Below, one piece after another: positions 23,592 to 33,600 of a DNA stretch of 64,000 bases. A program made the position numbers and the translations under genes. Within the stretch, counting starts at the first letter, position 1. The number at the start of each line of letters is the position of its first letter. The notes beneath the pieces are model-generated. The model ran no database searches, had not been told where the DNA came from, and saw only the letters and a program-made list of their open reading frames with translations. The stretch spans positions 66,979,876 to 67,043,875 of the forward strand of contig CM056576.1 in assembly GCA_029721435.1 (NCBI GenBank). Direction: 5' to 3'. The DNA is from Gymnothorax reevesii (lineage: Eukaryota; Chordata; Actinopteri; Anguilliformes; Muraenidae).

Positions 23592-24645
23592 TGTTGTGTT
23601 CCGGGGTTCGGGGTTCTGGCCTTTGGCCAGGACAGAATTTATGGTTTTAACAGTTTCATGTTCAAGATTTCATAGTTCATAGTTCATGTTCATAGCCACA
23701 GTTTTAACAGTTTCTTGTATCAGGTCATTGCATTTCATAATTCATGTTTATGTCCATGTTTTTACTTTTCCATGTTTTTGTTTTCGCCAGGTCTGCCAAG
23801 CCACTCCACCGCTTGTCTGCGTTCCGCCCCGTGCCTTCGTTGTTGCACACTTCTGAGCTATGGTTGGCTTTGGTATTTCCCCTTCCTTCTGTGCTGTGCT
23901 GATTCGGGGCTCTCTAAGCTTAATTGGCAATTAGCTGTTTTTTAAGTTACTAACATTTACTAACACTCACTGGGTGGTGTAATTCATTAGATAGGCACAT
24001 TACTAATACTACTAATTTAGACAGGGAGTTTATTGTCATGATTCCTGCTTTGCTATTTCAAGATCTTGCTGTGCTTTTCTGTTATGAACATTCATGCTGC
24101 TTTCAAACTGCATACTTAATTGGTACTTAAGCTGAGCACGCTCATTCTCTTAATGAGCAAGTCTTGTTATCCAATCTTGGTCCATGTCTCATGATCTTGC
24201 CCTGCCTCTTGTTTCTCCTTCTCCAGGTGTTGCCCCTCATGTCTTGATTTCCTAGCCTTTATCTGGATGCGGTGGAAGTTGGCTGGCAGACAGTGTTTCA
24301 AGTTTTGTTGCCAAGTTTTGTTTCTAGTCAAGTCTTCGCTCATGTTCATGCTTCCAAGTCCTTGTTTCCAAGTCTTGTTCATAGCCCTTGTGTTCATAGC
24401 CCTTGTGTTCATAGCCATAGTCTTGTTATTTATTTTTCTTCTTGGATTTCTGCCTGGAGTTTCCAGTGGTTTTTTTGTTCTTGCCTTTTTAGCTCTTTAG
24501 TTCTTTGCTCTGTGAAGCACTCCTTAGTTTGTCTTTTCAACCCTTTGGGCTAAGTTTTTTGTGGGCCCTCGTGCCTGTTATTTTGTTTTCAATAAATCCT
24601 CATTTCACTTCACCCCGCTTCTGGTGTCTTACTGATTCCATATCA
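23592..24645 (+). repeat. Solo LTR of the chromovirus family
   Basis: The sequence is close to the LTR at 20295-21339, from 'tgttgtgttccgggg' to 'ttccatatca'. It is flanked by a perfect 5-bp duplication, ataac, at 23587-23591 and 24646-24650. The internal region was therefore lost by recombination between the two LTRs after insertion. Confidence 0.95.
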
Positions 24646-24658
24646 ATAACTGCATTTT

Positions 24659-24854
24659 GGGGTGGGCTCCAGTGGCACATCAGCCCAAGCGCGCACACCA
24701 CAAAGGCTGTATTCCTCTAATGGCGACCTGTGTTCGATTCCGCCATGGGTCATTTGCCGCTTGTTATTGCCATTCTTCACCCCAACCTTCCTGTCTCTCT
24801 ATCTGTAACTGTCAAATAAAGGTAAAAATCCCCCCCAAAAAAATCTTTTAAAAA
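24659..24854 (+). mobile_element. tRNA-derived SINE
   Basis: A Pol III B-box-like motif (gttcgattc, 24732-24740) lies in a tRNA-like head. The body ends in 'aaataaaggtaaaaatccccccc' plus an A-rich tail. It is flanked by near-perfect 11-bp duplications, aactgcatttt (24648-24658) and aactgcaattt (24855-24865). The same family is present inverted at 44800-44988. Confidence 0.85.
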
Positions 24855-25259
24855 AACTGCAATTTGTGTTTTCTCAGGTTATCATTATCTAACATTAAAA
24901 TTTGTTTGATCTGAAACATTTGAGTTTGATAAATATGCAAAAAAAGAGAGAAAGAAATCAGGAAGGGGGAAACTGCTTCTTCACGGCACTGTGATTTCTA
25001 ATGCATTTTGAACTTGTTCTGCCTGGGAATCAGGAGGATCATGGGACGTGCCCTTTTTAGACTACAAATAGGATTAGCATGGTGGCGAAAAATTTAAAAT
25101 GATTTAAATTATAGCTTACTCTGGTCAAGAAAAACAACATTTAATGTTACTTCGGAAATATTACACAATCTCGAAATCGATGGAGGCTTGAAAACAACTG
25201 AAACTGCTTCAAAAGTGAATTTTTAAAAAAGCATGGGTTTAATTTAATTCATTAAATGT

Positions 25260-26260
25260 AATTTTTCTTTCCACCAGGGAGAGTATTTCTTGCAAGTCAA
25301 AGGTACAAGTATGGGGAGTAATTTGCTCCTAGTTATGCCAATCTTCATGTTGGTTATGTCGAGCAACTGTTTATCTTTAATGAAAACAGAAATCCCTTTT
25401 ATCACAATATTATTAAATATTTCAGGCATCTTGATATCCTTTGCATTTTTAAAGGGTCTCAAATAGAGTTTGCAGATTTTTTCACTTATCTTAATTCCAT
25501 GAGCCCATTTCCTCTTTGTTGTGAGTGCCTCTGATATGAAACAATGTTTCTTGGCCAGGGGCTACTCCCCTGAGAGTATTAATGAGGCCTACAATACTGC
25601 ACTGTCTACACCACGGTCTGAACTATTAAAGAAGGGTGTTATAAGGGATAAGTTTTCCTTTTCATTTGTTACCACTTATACTCCAAAGGGTTATGTAATT
25701 AAAAATATCATTATGAAATATTGGCATTTAATTTCAAATGATCCTTCATTGAATGATAAATTTAAAGATCCACCTTTATTTCTGTAAAAACAGGCCCTAA
25801 TCTCCGTTACAGGGTGGTCAGGGCTAGTATTCAAACGGCTCCAAGTCAGACCCTCTTGGCACCTTTGAGAAATGGCAATTATACACGCGGCAATTGTGCC
25901 CAATGTCATAATACTCATAAATCTTTCGATTTTAAACATTCAAGATCTGGTAAAAGTTATTTGGTAAGAGGTTTCATTACATGTAACACTAAAAATGTGA
26001 TTTACATATTAAAATGTCCTTGTGATGTGGTGTATGTTGGTAAAACCACACGGAGTTTAAAGCAGAGGACCAGTGAACATACAAGTTCTATTGGACGTGC
26101 TGATCCTAATTATCCAGTTGTCAATCATTTTAATGCTCTTTCTCATCCCATCTCTTCCCTTTGTTTTCAGGGAATAGAACATGAACAGTTGCCAAGAGGT
26201 GGAGATAATAAAAGATTGTGTCAAAAAGAACTTTCTTGGATACACACATTGGACTCTTGA
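25260..26260 (+). pseudogene. Penelope-like RT and GIY-YIG remnant
   Basis: The RT starts within MGSN at 25312-25323, then after a 1-base frame change reads APSYANLHVGYVE (about 25326-25364). The position of the catalytic aspartate box reads RHLDILCIF, so it is degraded. The linker RGYSPESINEAYNTAL is at about 25557-25604. A cysteine pair (NCAQC, about 25890) precedes the endonuclease motif (VIYILKCPCDVVYVGKTTRSL, about 25998-26060, given here as family signature). Such proteins copy RNA at a nicked target. Frame changes at about 25324, 25510 and 25790 show it is dead. Confidence 0.82.
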
Positions 26261-26670
26261 CACCCTAAGGGGTTAAATGTTGATTTTTATATGAGTGTTA
26301 TGTTATAATATGGATTTTTATGGATTTGTTTGAGGTCTTTATTTGGCTATGGTTGGAGATATTGCATTTTATGATGGTTTTCCTGATGTTTGTGCAATTT
26401 CTTTACCTGTTTAAGATTTTGTCTTATACATGCATACATTTTTTCAAAAAAAATTTTTCTTAGTTTAGTTCTTTCATTGTTTAGTTGTTAGAGTATGGCT
26501 CATGTGGTAAATCTTTGTTTCCTCCTTCTGATAGTGGTATCCATTACAGTGCAGAGAAGACACCACTATGATTTTCTCCATCTGAGCAGGATTGGTCCAG
26601 CACAGCTGTCACTGATTCATTGATTGGCTGTTGAAACACATAAGATTGTTCATAGTACTCAAGTGCTGAT

Positions 26671-26725
26671 CGTTACCCTGATGAAGGTCCTTTGATCTAA
26701 AACTTGGTGTTTTAAAGAGACTTGC
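26671..26725 (+). ncRNA. Possible degenerate hammerhead core
   Basis: CTGATGA (26678-26684) is followed by a 5-bp stem aggtc/gatct (26685-26689 with 26694-26698, one G-U pair) closed by a 4-base loop, then AAAA where active hammerheads have GAAA. Hammerhead motifs are known from Penelope-like elements. Stems I and III are not convincing, so activity is doubtful. Confidence 0.35.
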
Positions 26726-26779
26726 ATTGATCTACGTGTGCAGGTATTCTTTTTTATTAGTTGTTATTTGGTTATCTAG

Positions 26780-27299
26780 CACCTTGACCTTTTTATTTTT
26801 GGTCGGGGGGGTGGTGATCTGCTCTCAGTATCTCAAAAAAGTATGGGTAAAATGAATGGGAAATTTTACTTTCGACACCAGTGTGCCATCATCACTTTAT
26901 AACACTATAAATAAAGTTGGCGTTTGGAAAAAAAGTGCCTCAAAATAAGTAAATGTAGAATTAGAAATGAAAATTCTTAGAGATTAATAAAGGTAGGCTC
27001 TTGAAAAATGTCAATTTTTAAATAACTAACTTAACAATATTGACTAATTTATATATGATATTTTTAAATGTATTTATATTTTTATGTATTTATCGGCCCA
27101 TTTATTTATTGTAAGATTCATTTAATTTCCATATTTTTGTTATTTCATGGGCATGTTTAATTATTCGTGTATTTATTTATTTAATATTGAGCCATATGGC
27201 TTTCCATAGGTTTAGGGCTAACCATCGGGAGTTAACTCATGTTATTCATTTCTGTGAGTTAATCCACGAACCGAAGTCTTAAACTGAAAAGCCGACCCA
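26780..27299. other. AT-rich sequence upstream of FDFT1
   Basis: AT-rich with no gene recognised. The composition changes to mixed GC near 27230, at the approach to the FDFT1 promoter. Confidence 0.5.
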
Positions 27300-27577
27300 C
27301 CTCCTTCGAGGCGCGTCATCACACCAGTTTTTCTTGCCATTCATTTGCCACCATCAGCTGAGCCCATGACTATGCAGCCAATAAACAGCGTCAGTCGATC
27401 TGACGTTTTCATCAGAGCGAAGAGGATTTTGTTTTGAGATCAAGCATGGATTTCTGCATGCGTCGTGATGTTGTTGGAGACCGACAGCTTGGTTGGAATT
27501 AGAGGCTGTTGCGGCTATTAGACAGAACATATAAACGCATCGTGCTTAAAAACTACTTGCTATCGCTTAACGGAAAT
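27300..27577 (+). promoter_or_regulatory. FDFT1: FDFT1 promoter and 5' leader
   Basis: An SRE-like site, atcacaccag (27318-27327), differs at one base from the SRE-1-type element I recall from the human FDFT1 promoter (atcacgccag). A CCAAT box, the NF-Y partner site often required by SREBP, lies at 27378-27382. A tgacg half-site is at 27401-27405. No clear TATA box precedes the likely start region. This arrangement implies sterol-responsive control by SREBP; the transcription start cannot be fixed from sequence. Confidence 0.6.
27446..27502 (+). other. Upstream ORF in FDFT1 leader, 18 codons
   Basis: An ATG in a favourable context (A at -3, G at +4) opens a frame of 18 codons that stops at 27500-27502, 75 bases before the FDFT1 start codon. 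If the transcript begins upstream of 27446, ribosomes would meet it first. Confidence 0.45.
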
Positions 27578-27676
27578 ATGGACATACTTAAATCGCTCGG
27601 ACATCCTGAGGAAATATTAAACCTTTTCAGATTTAAATTGGGCGGCTGCCGTTCAGTCATGCCTAAATTGGACTAT
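27578..27676 (+). CDS. FDFT1: FDFT1 exon 1 (coding part)
   Basis: Codons 1-33, from [12 protein letters not shown] to MPKLDY. The ATG has A at -3 and G at +4. An in-frame upstream extension is open but shows no conservation. It ends in phase 0 before a gtgagt donor. Confidence 0.95.
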
Positions 27677-30600
27677 GTGAGTAGCCATTGGTCTTTTGTG
27701 ATTTTTTTTCATGTAAATTTGGTACTTTACAATAAAATTAATTATTTCCTGAAACTACGTGCTTGGTTCTGAAATTTGGTAATGTTCGCCTACCCATTAA
27801 CAAGCAAATTGTTGTAACCCTGTTGGTTCAGGATTTAGTCGTATGACACGAAGACTGTAATCTTTTTATATAATCAATGCGAATAGCAGTATTGACATTT
27901 AAATGGAACCAAATTCGGCTCGCTAGTTCGCACTTCCTGGTTTTTTGCGAAGTGATGTTTCGCTTGACAGAAATGCGGCATTCAGTTTAAGTTCGCTGTG
28001 GTACTAAATTAAATTAATGTTAGTCCGCCCGGTGTTACTGAACATGTTCTTTTTCGTGGGAAATTTGGGATACATGTTCACAGGTCTGGATATAACATGG
28101 GAATATTAGGCTATTGCCTATACGCATACTTATTTGATTAACCACTCGTACATGTGTTTTCATTAAAACGGAGCAATATCCCTTCGTGGCCTTGAAAATG
28201 AAAGATCATGGTATGCCAGTTATGTCATTTCCTGGGTTTACCTGACACAATGAGGCATCTTAAGAAATACCAAGCATCTCCCCATCCCCGTAAATGTTAC
28301 TGAACATGGTATGAAACTTAACAGAATTCTTCAAACGGCTTAATCAATTATAATCCCAATTCCGAAATAGTTGGGACAAAGTGTAAATTGTGAATATTAT
28401 CAAAAGGCAATGGCTTTCAAATCACAACAGCCAGTATTGTATTCACAATACAAAGGACATAACATAGCAAATGTTGAAACTTAGAAATTTAGCTATTTTA
28501 TCCGCAAAATGGCTAATTTCAAATTTGATGGCAGCTACACGTCTCAAAAAAGGTGGGACAAGGTGGGACAGGGGTTTGTTTACCATGGTGTAGCATCCCC
28601 TCTTTTTACTACAGAGTGGAGGCGTCTGGGCATTGAGGACACATGTTTCTTGTGTTAAGCCATTGGAATTTGATCCCACTCTTGTTTAATACTGGCTTCC
28701 AGCTGCTGGAGAGTTTTGGGTCTCATTTGATGGACTTTTCGTTAAATTATGCTCCAAATATTGCCAATCGGTGAAAGTTCTGGACTGCTGGCGGGCCAGT
28801 TTAGCATATGGACACTCCTACTACGAAGCCATGCTGTTGCAATAGCTGCAGTATTTGGTTTTGCATTTTCCTGCTGAAATACATAAGGCCTTCCCTGGAA
28901 TAGATGTCATCTGGAGGGGAGCGTATGTTGCTCTAAAACCTTTATATACCTTTCAGCATTCATGTTGTTTTTTATTACCCCTCAGCCCTCAAGACTGACG
29001 GGGTATTGCTATCCTTCGTGCGGTTGGGCGGGCGGGCAGGTGGCGGGTGGGCGGGCATCTCCAAAAACTTTGACATCGGGTTGAGGGGTATTCCGTGCAT
29101 TGCACGCCTATTTTTAAAACATGCAAGTGACCCACACCATATGCACTAATGCATCTCCATACCATCAGAGATGCTGGCTTTTAAACTGGATGTTAATAAC
29201 AGTAGGGGTGGTCTTTCTCCTCTTCAGCCTGGAGGACGCAACGCCCATGATTTCCAACAAGAATGTCAAATTTGGACTCGTCTGACCACAGGACACTCTA
29301 CCACTTTGCTACAGTCCATTTTAAATGAGCCTTAGCCCACAAAACGCTGCAGCGCTTCTGGATCATGCTCAACAATGGCTTTCTTTTTGCATGATAGAGT
29401 TTTAGGTGGCATCTGTGGATGGCACGGCGGACTGTGTTTAAAGACAGTGGTTTCTCGAAGTATTCCTGGGCCCATTTAGTAATGTCAATGACGGAATCAG
29501 GCCGGTGAGTGATGCAGTGGCATCTGAGGGCATGAAGATCATGGGCATCCAGTAAAGGTCTTCGGCCTTTTCCCTGATGCACAGAGATTTTTCCAGTTTC
29601 TCTCAATCTTTTGATGATGTTTTGCACTGTTGATGATGAGACCTTCAAAGGCTTTGCAATTTGACGTTGAGGAACATTGTTTTTAAAGTATTCCACAATT
29701 TAAAAAAAAAAATTTTTTTTTATACGCAAACCTTCACAGGTTGGAGCCTCTGGCCATCTTTACTTCTGAGAGACTCAGCCTCTCTGAGACATCCCTTTAT
29801 AGCCAATCATGGTACACACCCGATGCCAGTTAATTTCCTTACTTGCTAAATGTCCTTTTAGCTGATTCTCTTATATATTATTGGCTTTTTTCAGCCCTTT
29901 TTTTTGCCTGTGTCCCAACTTTTCTGAAAGCTGTTGCAGCCAGAAAATTTGAAATAAGCTCATTTTGTGAATAACAATGTAAAATGTCTCAGTTTCAACA
30001 TCTGAAATGTTATCTGTGTTCTGTTGCAAATAGCATATTGGCTCATGTGATCTGAAAGTCATTGCATTTTGATTTTATTCACAATTTGCGCTTTTTCCCA
30101 ACTATTTCGGAGTTGGGGTTGTGCTTCAAAAGTAAGTAACTTAAATGTTTTGCATGATCCAAGAAAAATTTGGCATGGGTTCATTAACTATGTTGTAGTT
30201 ACTGTGCTGAAACTTTGTGCTGAATCTGAAGGGGTTGTGCGGGAGCCACTTGTTGAAATTCTATGGAATGACCCAAATTGCCATAGCTGTGGAAAGCTTG
30301 TCCACTTCTAATTGCTATCATTTAAGTTATTTCTACATCAGAAGGCCATGCATGTGCACGTGTCCTCATCTCGCGGACAGCCCCCTTGCCGTCCCTTCTG
30401 GGTGAGTAACTATTAACCATTTCGGTACCCTGCTTCTGAGGCAATAGCCACTTCCATCATTGCTTCAATGGCTTGTGTGTGGCCACTTTCTTGCAATTAG
30501 TCGGCCAAACTAGAAGGGAACTGATTAGCCGTGCTTATTCCTATACTTCAGCCCGATTTCTAGGTCCTCCTTCTAGTTTTCTTGTACCATTAACAAGGTA

Positions 30601-33600
30601 GTGGCCCTACAAGGGATGGGGATTGAAATCTTCACTTCAGTAAAGGGACACCACTTGTTCCGCTGATGACGGCAAATACATAAAACCACAGTTAAAAGGC
30701 AGTAGTCTTTTAGTCACTCCCATTGTGGGCAGTGGTTTTCACAGTTATGGATCCAGATGTGCCATGGCAGGATGGAAAGACAATTAACGTAGTGACAGTA
30801 GCCAAAAACATGTTTAAAATAGGCTAAGGATATTTATTACTGACAATAACGATTATTAATAATAGAAATAAGACTTATTCTCATCCGCATTTAGTTTTCA
30901 TGTGGTCCTATTTATATTGTGAATTCCAAATTTTGTGCTTTTCATATCGTCCGAATCGATTACATTTTTCATTGTATCTTCATTAACCCCTCTCAGATGA
31001 GCAGATCTGTCGAGTAGTGCTTCTGAATCACTGCACAATTGATGGAGCGACTGCAGTTTTAATGGGTAGACCATAATTGTACTATGCCATGTCCTAAAAA
31101 GGTGGGCAATGGTCAATAACATGAATAAATGTAAAGGAGCATTTGAGAGAGGCTGAGTCTTTCAGGAAAAAAACAAGGCAAGGTCTTCACCACTCTGAAA
31201 ATCAGCATGGGCAATTAGTTCAATTTATGACTGACATTTCTCAGTATTTCTTTGTATTCTGTTGTTTAAATTACTACACTGACTCAGGAACTCCTCTGAA
31301 AAACATTGTCAGTAAGCACATGGACGCCACGTTCTCTGAACTAAAGAGGGGAGGGACTGTCCTGCTGGTTCTCAGTGCCAGTTTAAAAGCTAGCATCTGT
31401 GATGGTATGGGGATGCATTAGTGCACGTGGCATGGGTGACTAACACATCTGTGAGGACACCATGCTGAATGATGCTGGTTTTGGAGCTGCAAATGCTGCC
31501 ATCCAAACATCTATTTAGGGAAGGCCTCGCTTATATCAACAAAACAATGTCAAATCATTATCTCTGTTCAAAATTACAACATTGCTCCAAAGTAAGAGTC
31601 CAGGTGCTAAACTGGCCCACCTGCAGTCCAGACCTTTCACCCACTGAAAACATTTGGTGCATTATGAAACAAAAAAAAAGGAAAAAGACAAAGGAGTTGC
31701 AAAGTATTGAGCAGCTGAAATCCTACATTTAGCAAGAATGAGAATATTTTTGCTTTCAAAACTACAGAATTTGGTCTTCTATGTTCCCAAAGGCTTGCAG
31801 ATTGTTGTTTAAAGAAGAGATGATGCAACACAGTGGTAAACGAGCCTATGTTTCAACTTTTTGAAAAGTGTTTCTGGCATCAAATTCCAATTGGGTGTAT
31901 ATTATACAAAAAACAATAACATTTCTCAGTTTCAACATGTGATATGTTGTCTTTGTACTTTATCCAATTGAAAATAGAGGGGTCATTCCATATGAAATCA
32001 CCTAAGCTCCCATCTTGATGGTCTCAGACCATTTGGTAATATTTTGTTGCCTGTGATGAGCAAATTAAATTTCAGGTGGTTTCAAGTTGATATCTCGTTC
32101 TGTTCTCATTTTATGGGCCCCCGAAAAAGGGGGCGTGGCCCATGTTAACCATCTGGTCACAGATTGTGACCATATTCAAAGGGTTATAACCAATGAACTA
32201 ATCAGGATAAAAATTTCATTCTTTCAGGATATGTTTATTCTGTTTAATAGTCTGCAACAAACCTTTTAATATAGTGATTAACCCTTTGAGTGCTTTTCAA
32301 TTAACCCCTAAACATTGAAATTTGGTGCCAAACATGTCGATTTCTAATGAAATATTATGCAAGTATCCTTGGAATGTCCCCTTTGCCATTTACATTGTTG
32401 ATAGTATACCTGACGGAGTTTCAAATGAAGGCAAAAACATCTTTCTATCTTCATCCAATTTGGAGAAACATTAACCCCTTTCCCGCTAATTACTGAAACG
32501 GTGCACTTTTTGACCCTCATTTTGACCATGTGGGCCTGTTTTGATTCTCAAAAAGTTGGCCTCAATTGAAAGCTTATTCAAAGAACTTCAAAGTGCAACA
32601 CAATCAAACTTGGAACAAATTCTCCTACTTGGAAAAATAAGACCCCCTTTAAGGGCTATTTGCACATTGGCACAACTACTCTCAGAGTATGTAAATGTAC
32701 AGGAAATACTGAACTCCACTCATTTATTTCTACTTTCAGTTGCATGCTCTTTGATCATTTGCAGCCTGTATCATTTTCCGTTCTTAGATTACAGCAAAAC
32801 CCCTTTATCTTATGTTTAGAAACTTTTTTGAGGTTGAGTCTGGACATCCAACATTATAACATCACATGTATGTATTAAAAAAGGATCAGCATTATGGATC
32901 CCTTTTAACTTCCATTTTACACCTGTATTGCCACTATATTTCAGCAAACCGGACCCTTTGAAAGGCTTGATGGTATTCCTTTCATTGCCATCGCTGTATT
33001 TAATGTCTTCAGCATCATGTAAGACCATAATATGAACAATCTCAGAGAGGTCCTTCCATTGTGCCATCATGTTTAACACTCTGACAGGGCTCAAATTTCA
33101 TATCACCTTATATACTGGAACAATTGATCATCAGAGAAAATTTTGCTGAATTGTGTTCCCTCAAACCAGTTTAAACAAATTTTTTTTGCAACAGTAATCA
33201 TGGAATGAGCCTTCAAAAATGCATTAATCTTATTCAAGGGTAAAAAAAATTGGGACACCTTTCAATTGCTATTAAAAAATTGATGTTTTCAGTGCTTTTA
33301 TCGTCCCCTATGAAAGAATTTCGGAAGGGGACTATGAAATGAGCAGCGTGTATCCATCTGTATGTCCGTCCGTTCTTCCTTCCGTTAACCAAAAATGTTT
33401 ACCCTGTAAAGAATTGATCACTCTATCAATATACTTCATTGCATTTTTTTTTCTTTTATAAATTTGGCATCTTCAATCCCACCCGAATCTGGAATGCCCA
33501 ATTGGTGAACTATGTACAAAGCTTGCTCGTATGCGACCCCTTGCTGCCATCTCAGGAGAGTGTAGACAGTAGTGATGCGCGGGTCGGCCCGGAACCCGTG

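Larger units (their letters stand above)
22469..24991 (+). mobile_element. Tc1-like element fossil B, invaded twice
   Basis: The 5' end is missing and abuts the TA of element A. Transposase fragments occupy 22572-23463. The 3' terminal region resumes at 24866 and ends near 24991 ('tcacggcactg'). A solo LTR (23592-24645) and a SINE (24659-24854), each with its own target duplication, lie in its 3' part. Confidence 0.85.
25244..26760 (+). mobile_element. Penelope-like retroelement remnant
   Basis: A reverse transcriptase fragment is followed by a GIY-YIG endonuclease, the combination that defines Penelope-like elements. About 480 bases of 3' non-coding sequence end in a block with a hammerhead-like core (26678-26703). 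The 5' part of the element is missing. The exact ends are not defined. Confidence 0.8.
28350..30121 (-). mobile_element. Tc1-like element, same family as 4106-7261
   Basis: The ends 'taatcccaattccgaaatag' and the complement of 'ctatttcggagttggggttg' match the outer element at 4106-7261. The TA duplication is not intact. A small inverted-repeat insertion sits at 28976-29112. It lies in FDFT1 intron 1, antisense to the gene. Confidence 0.9.

Noticed and set aside
24659..24854. Functional tRNA gene
   Set aside because: A B-box-like motif is present but no cloverleaf could be folded; the long non-tRNA body, tail and target duplications show it is a SINE.
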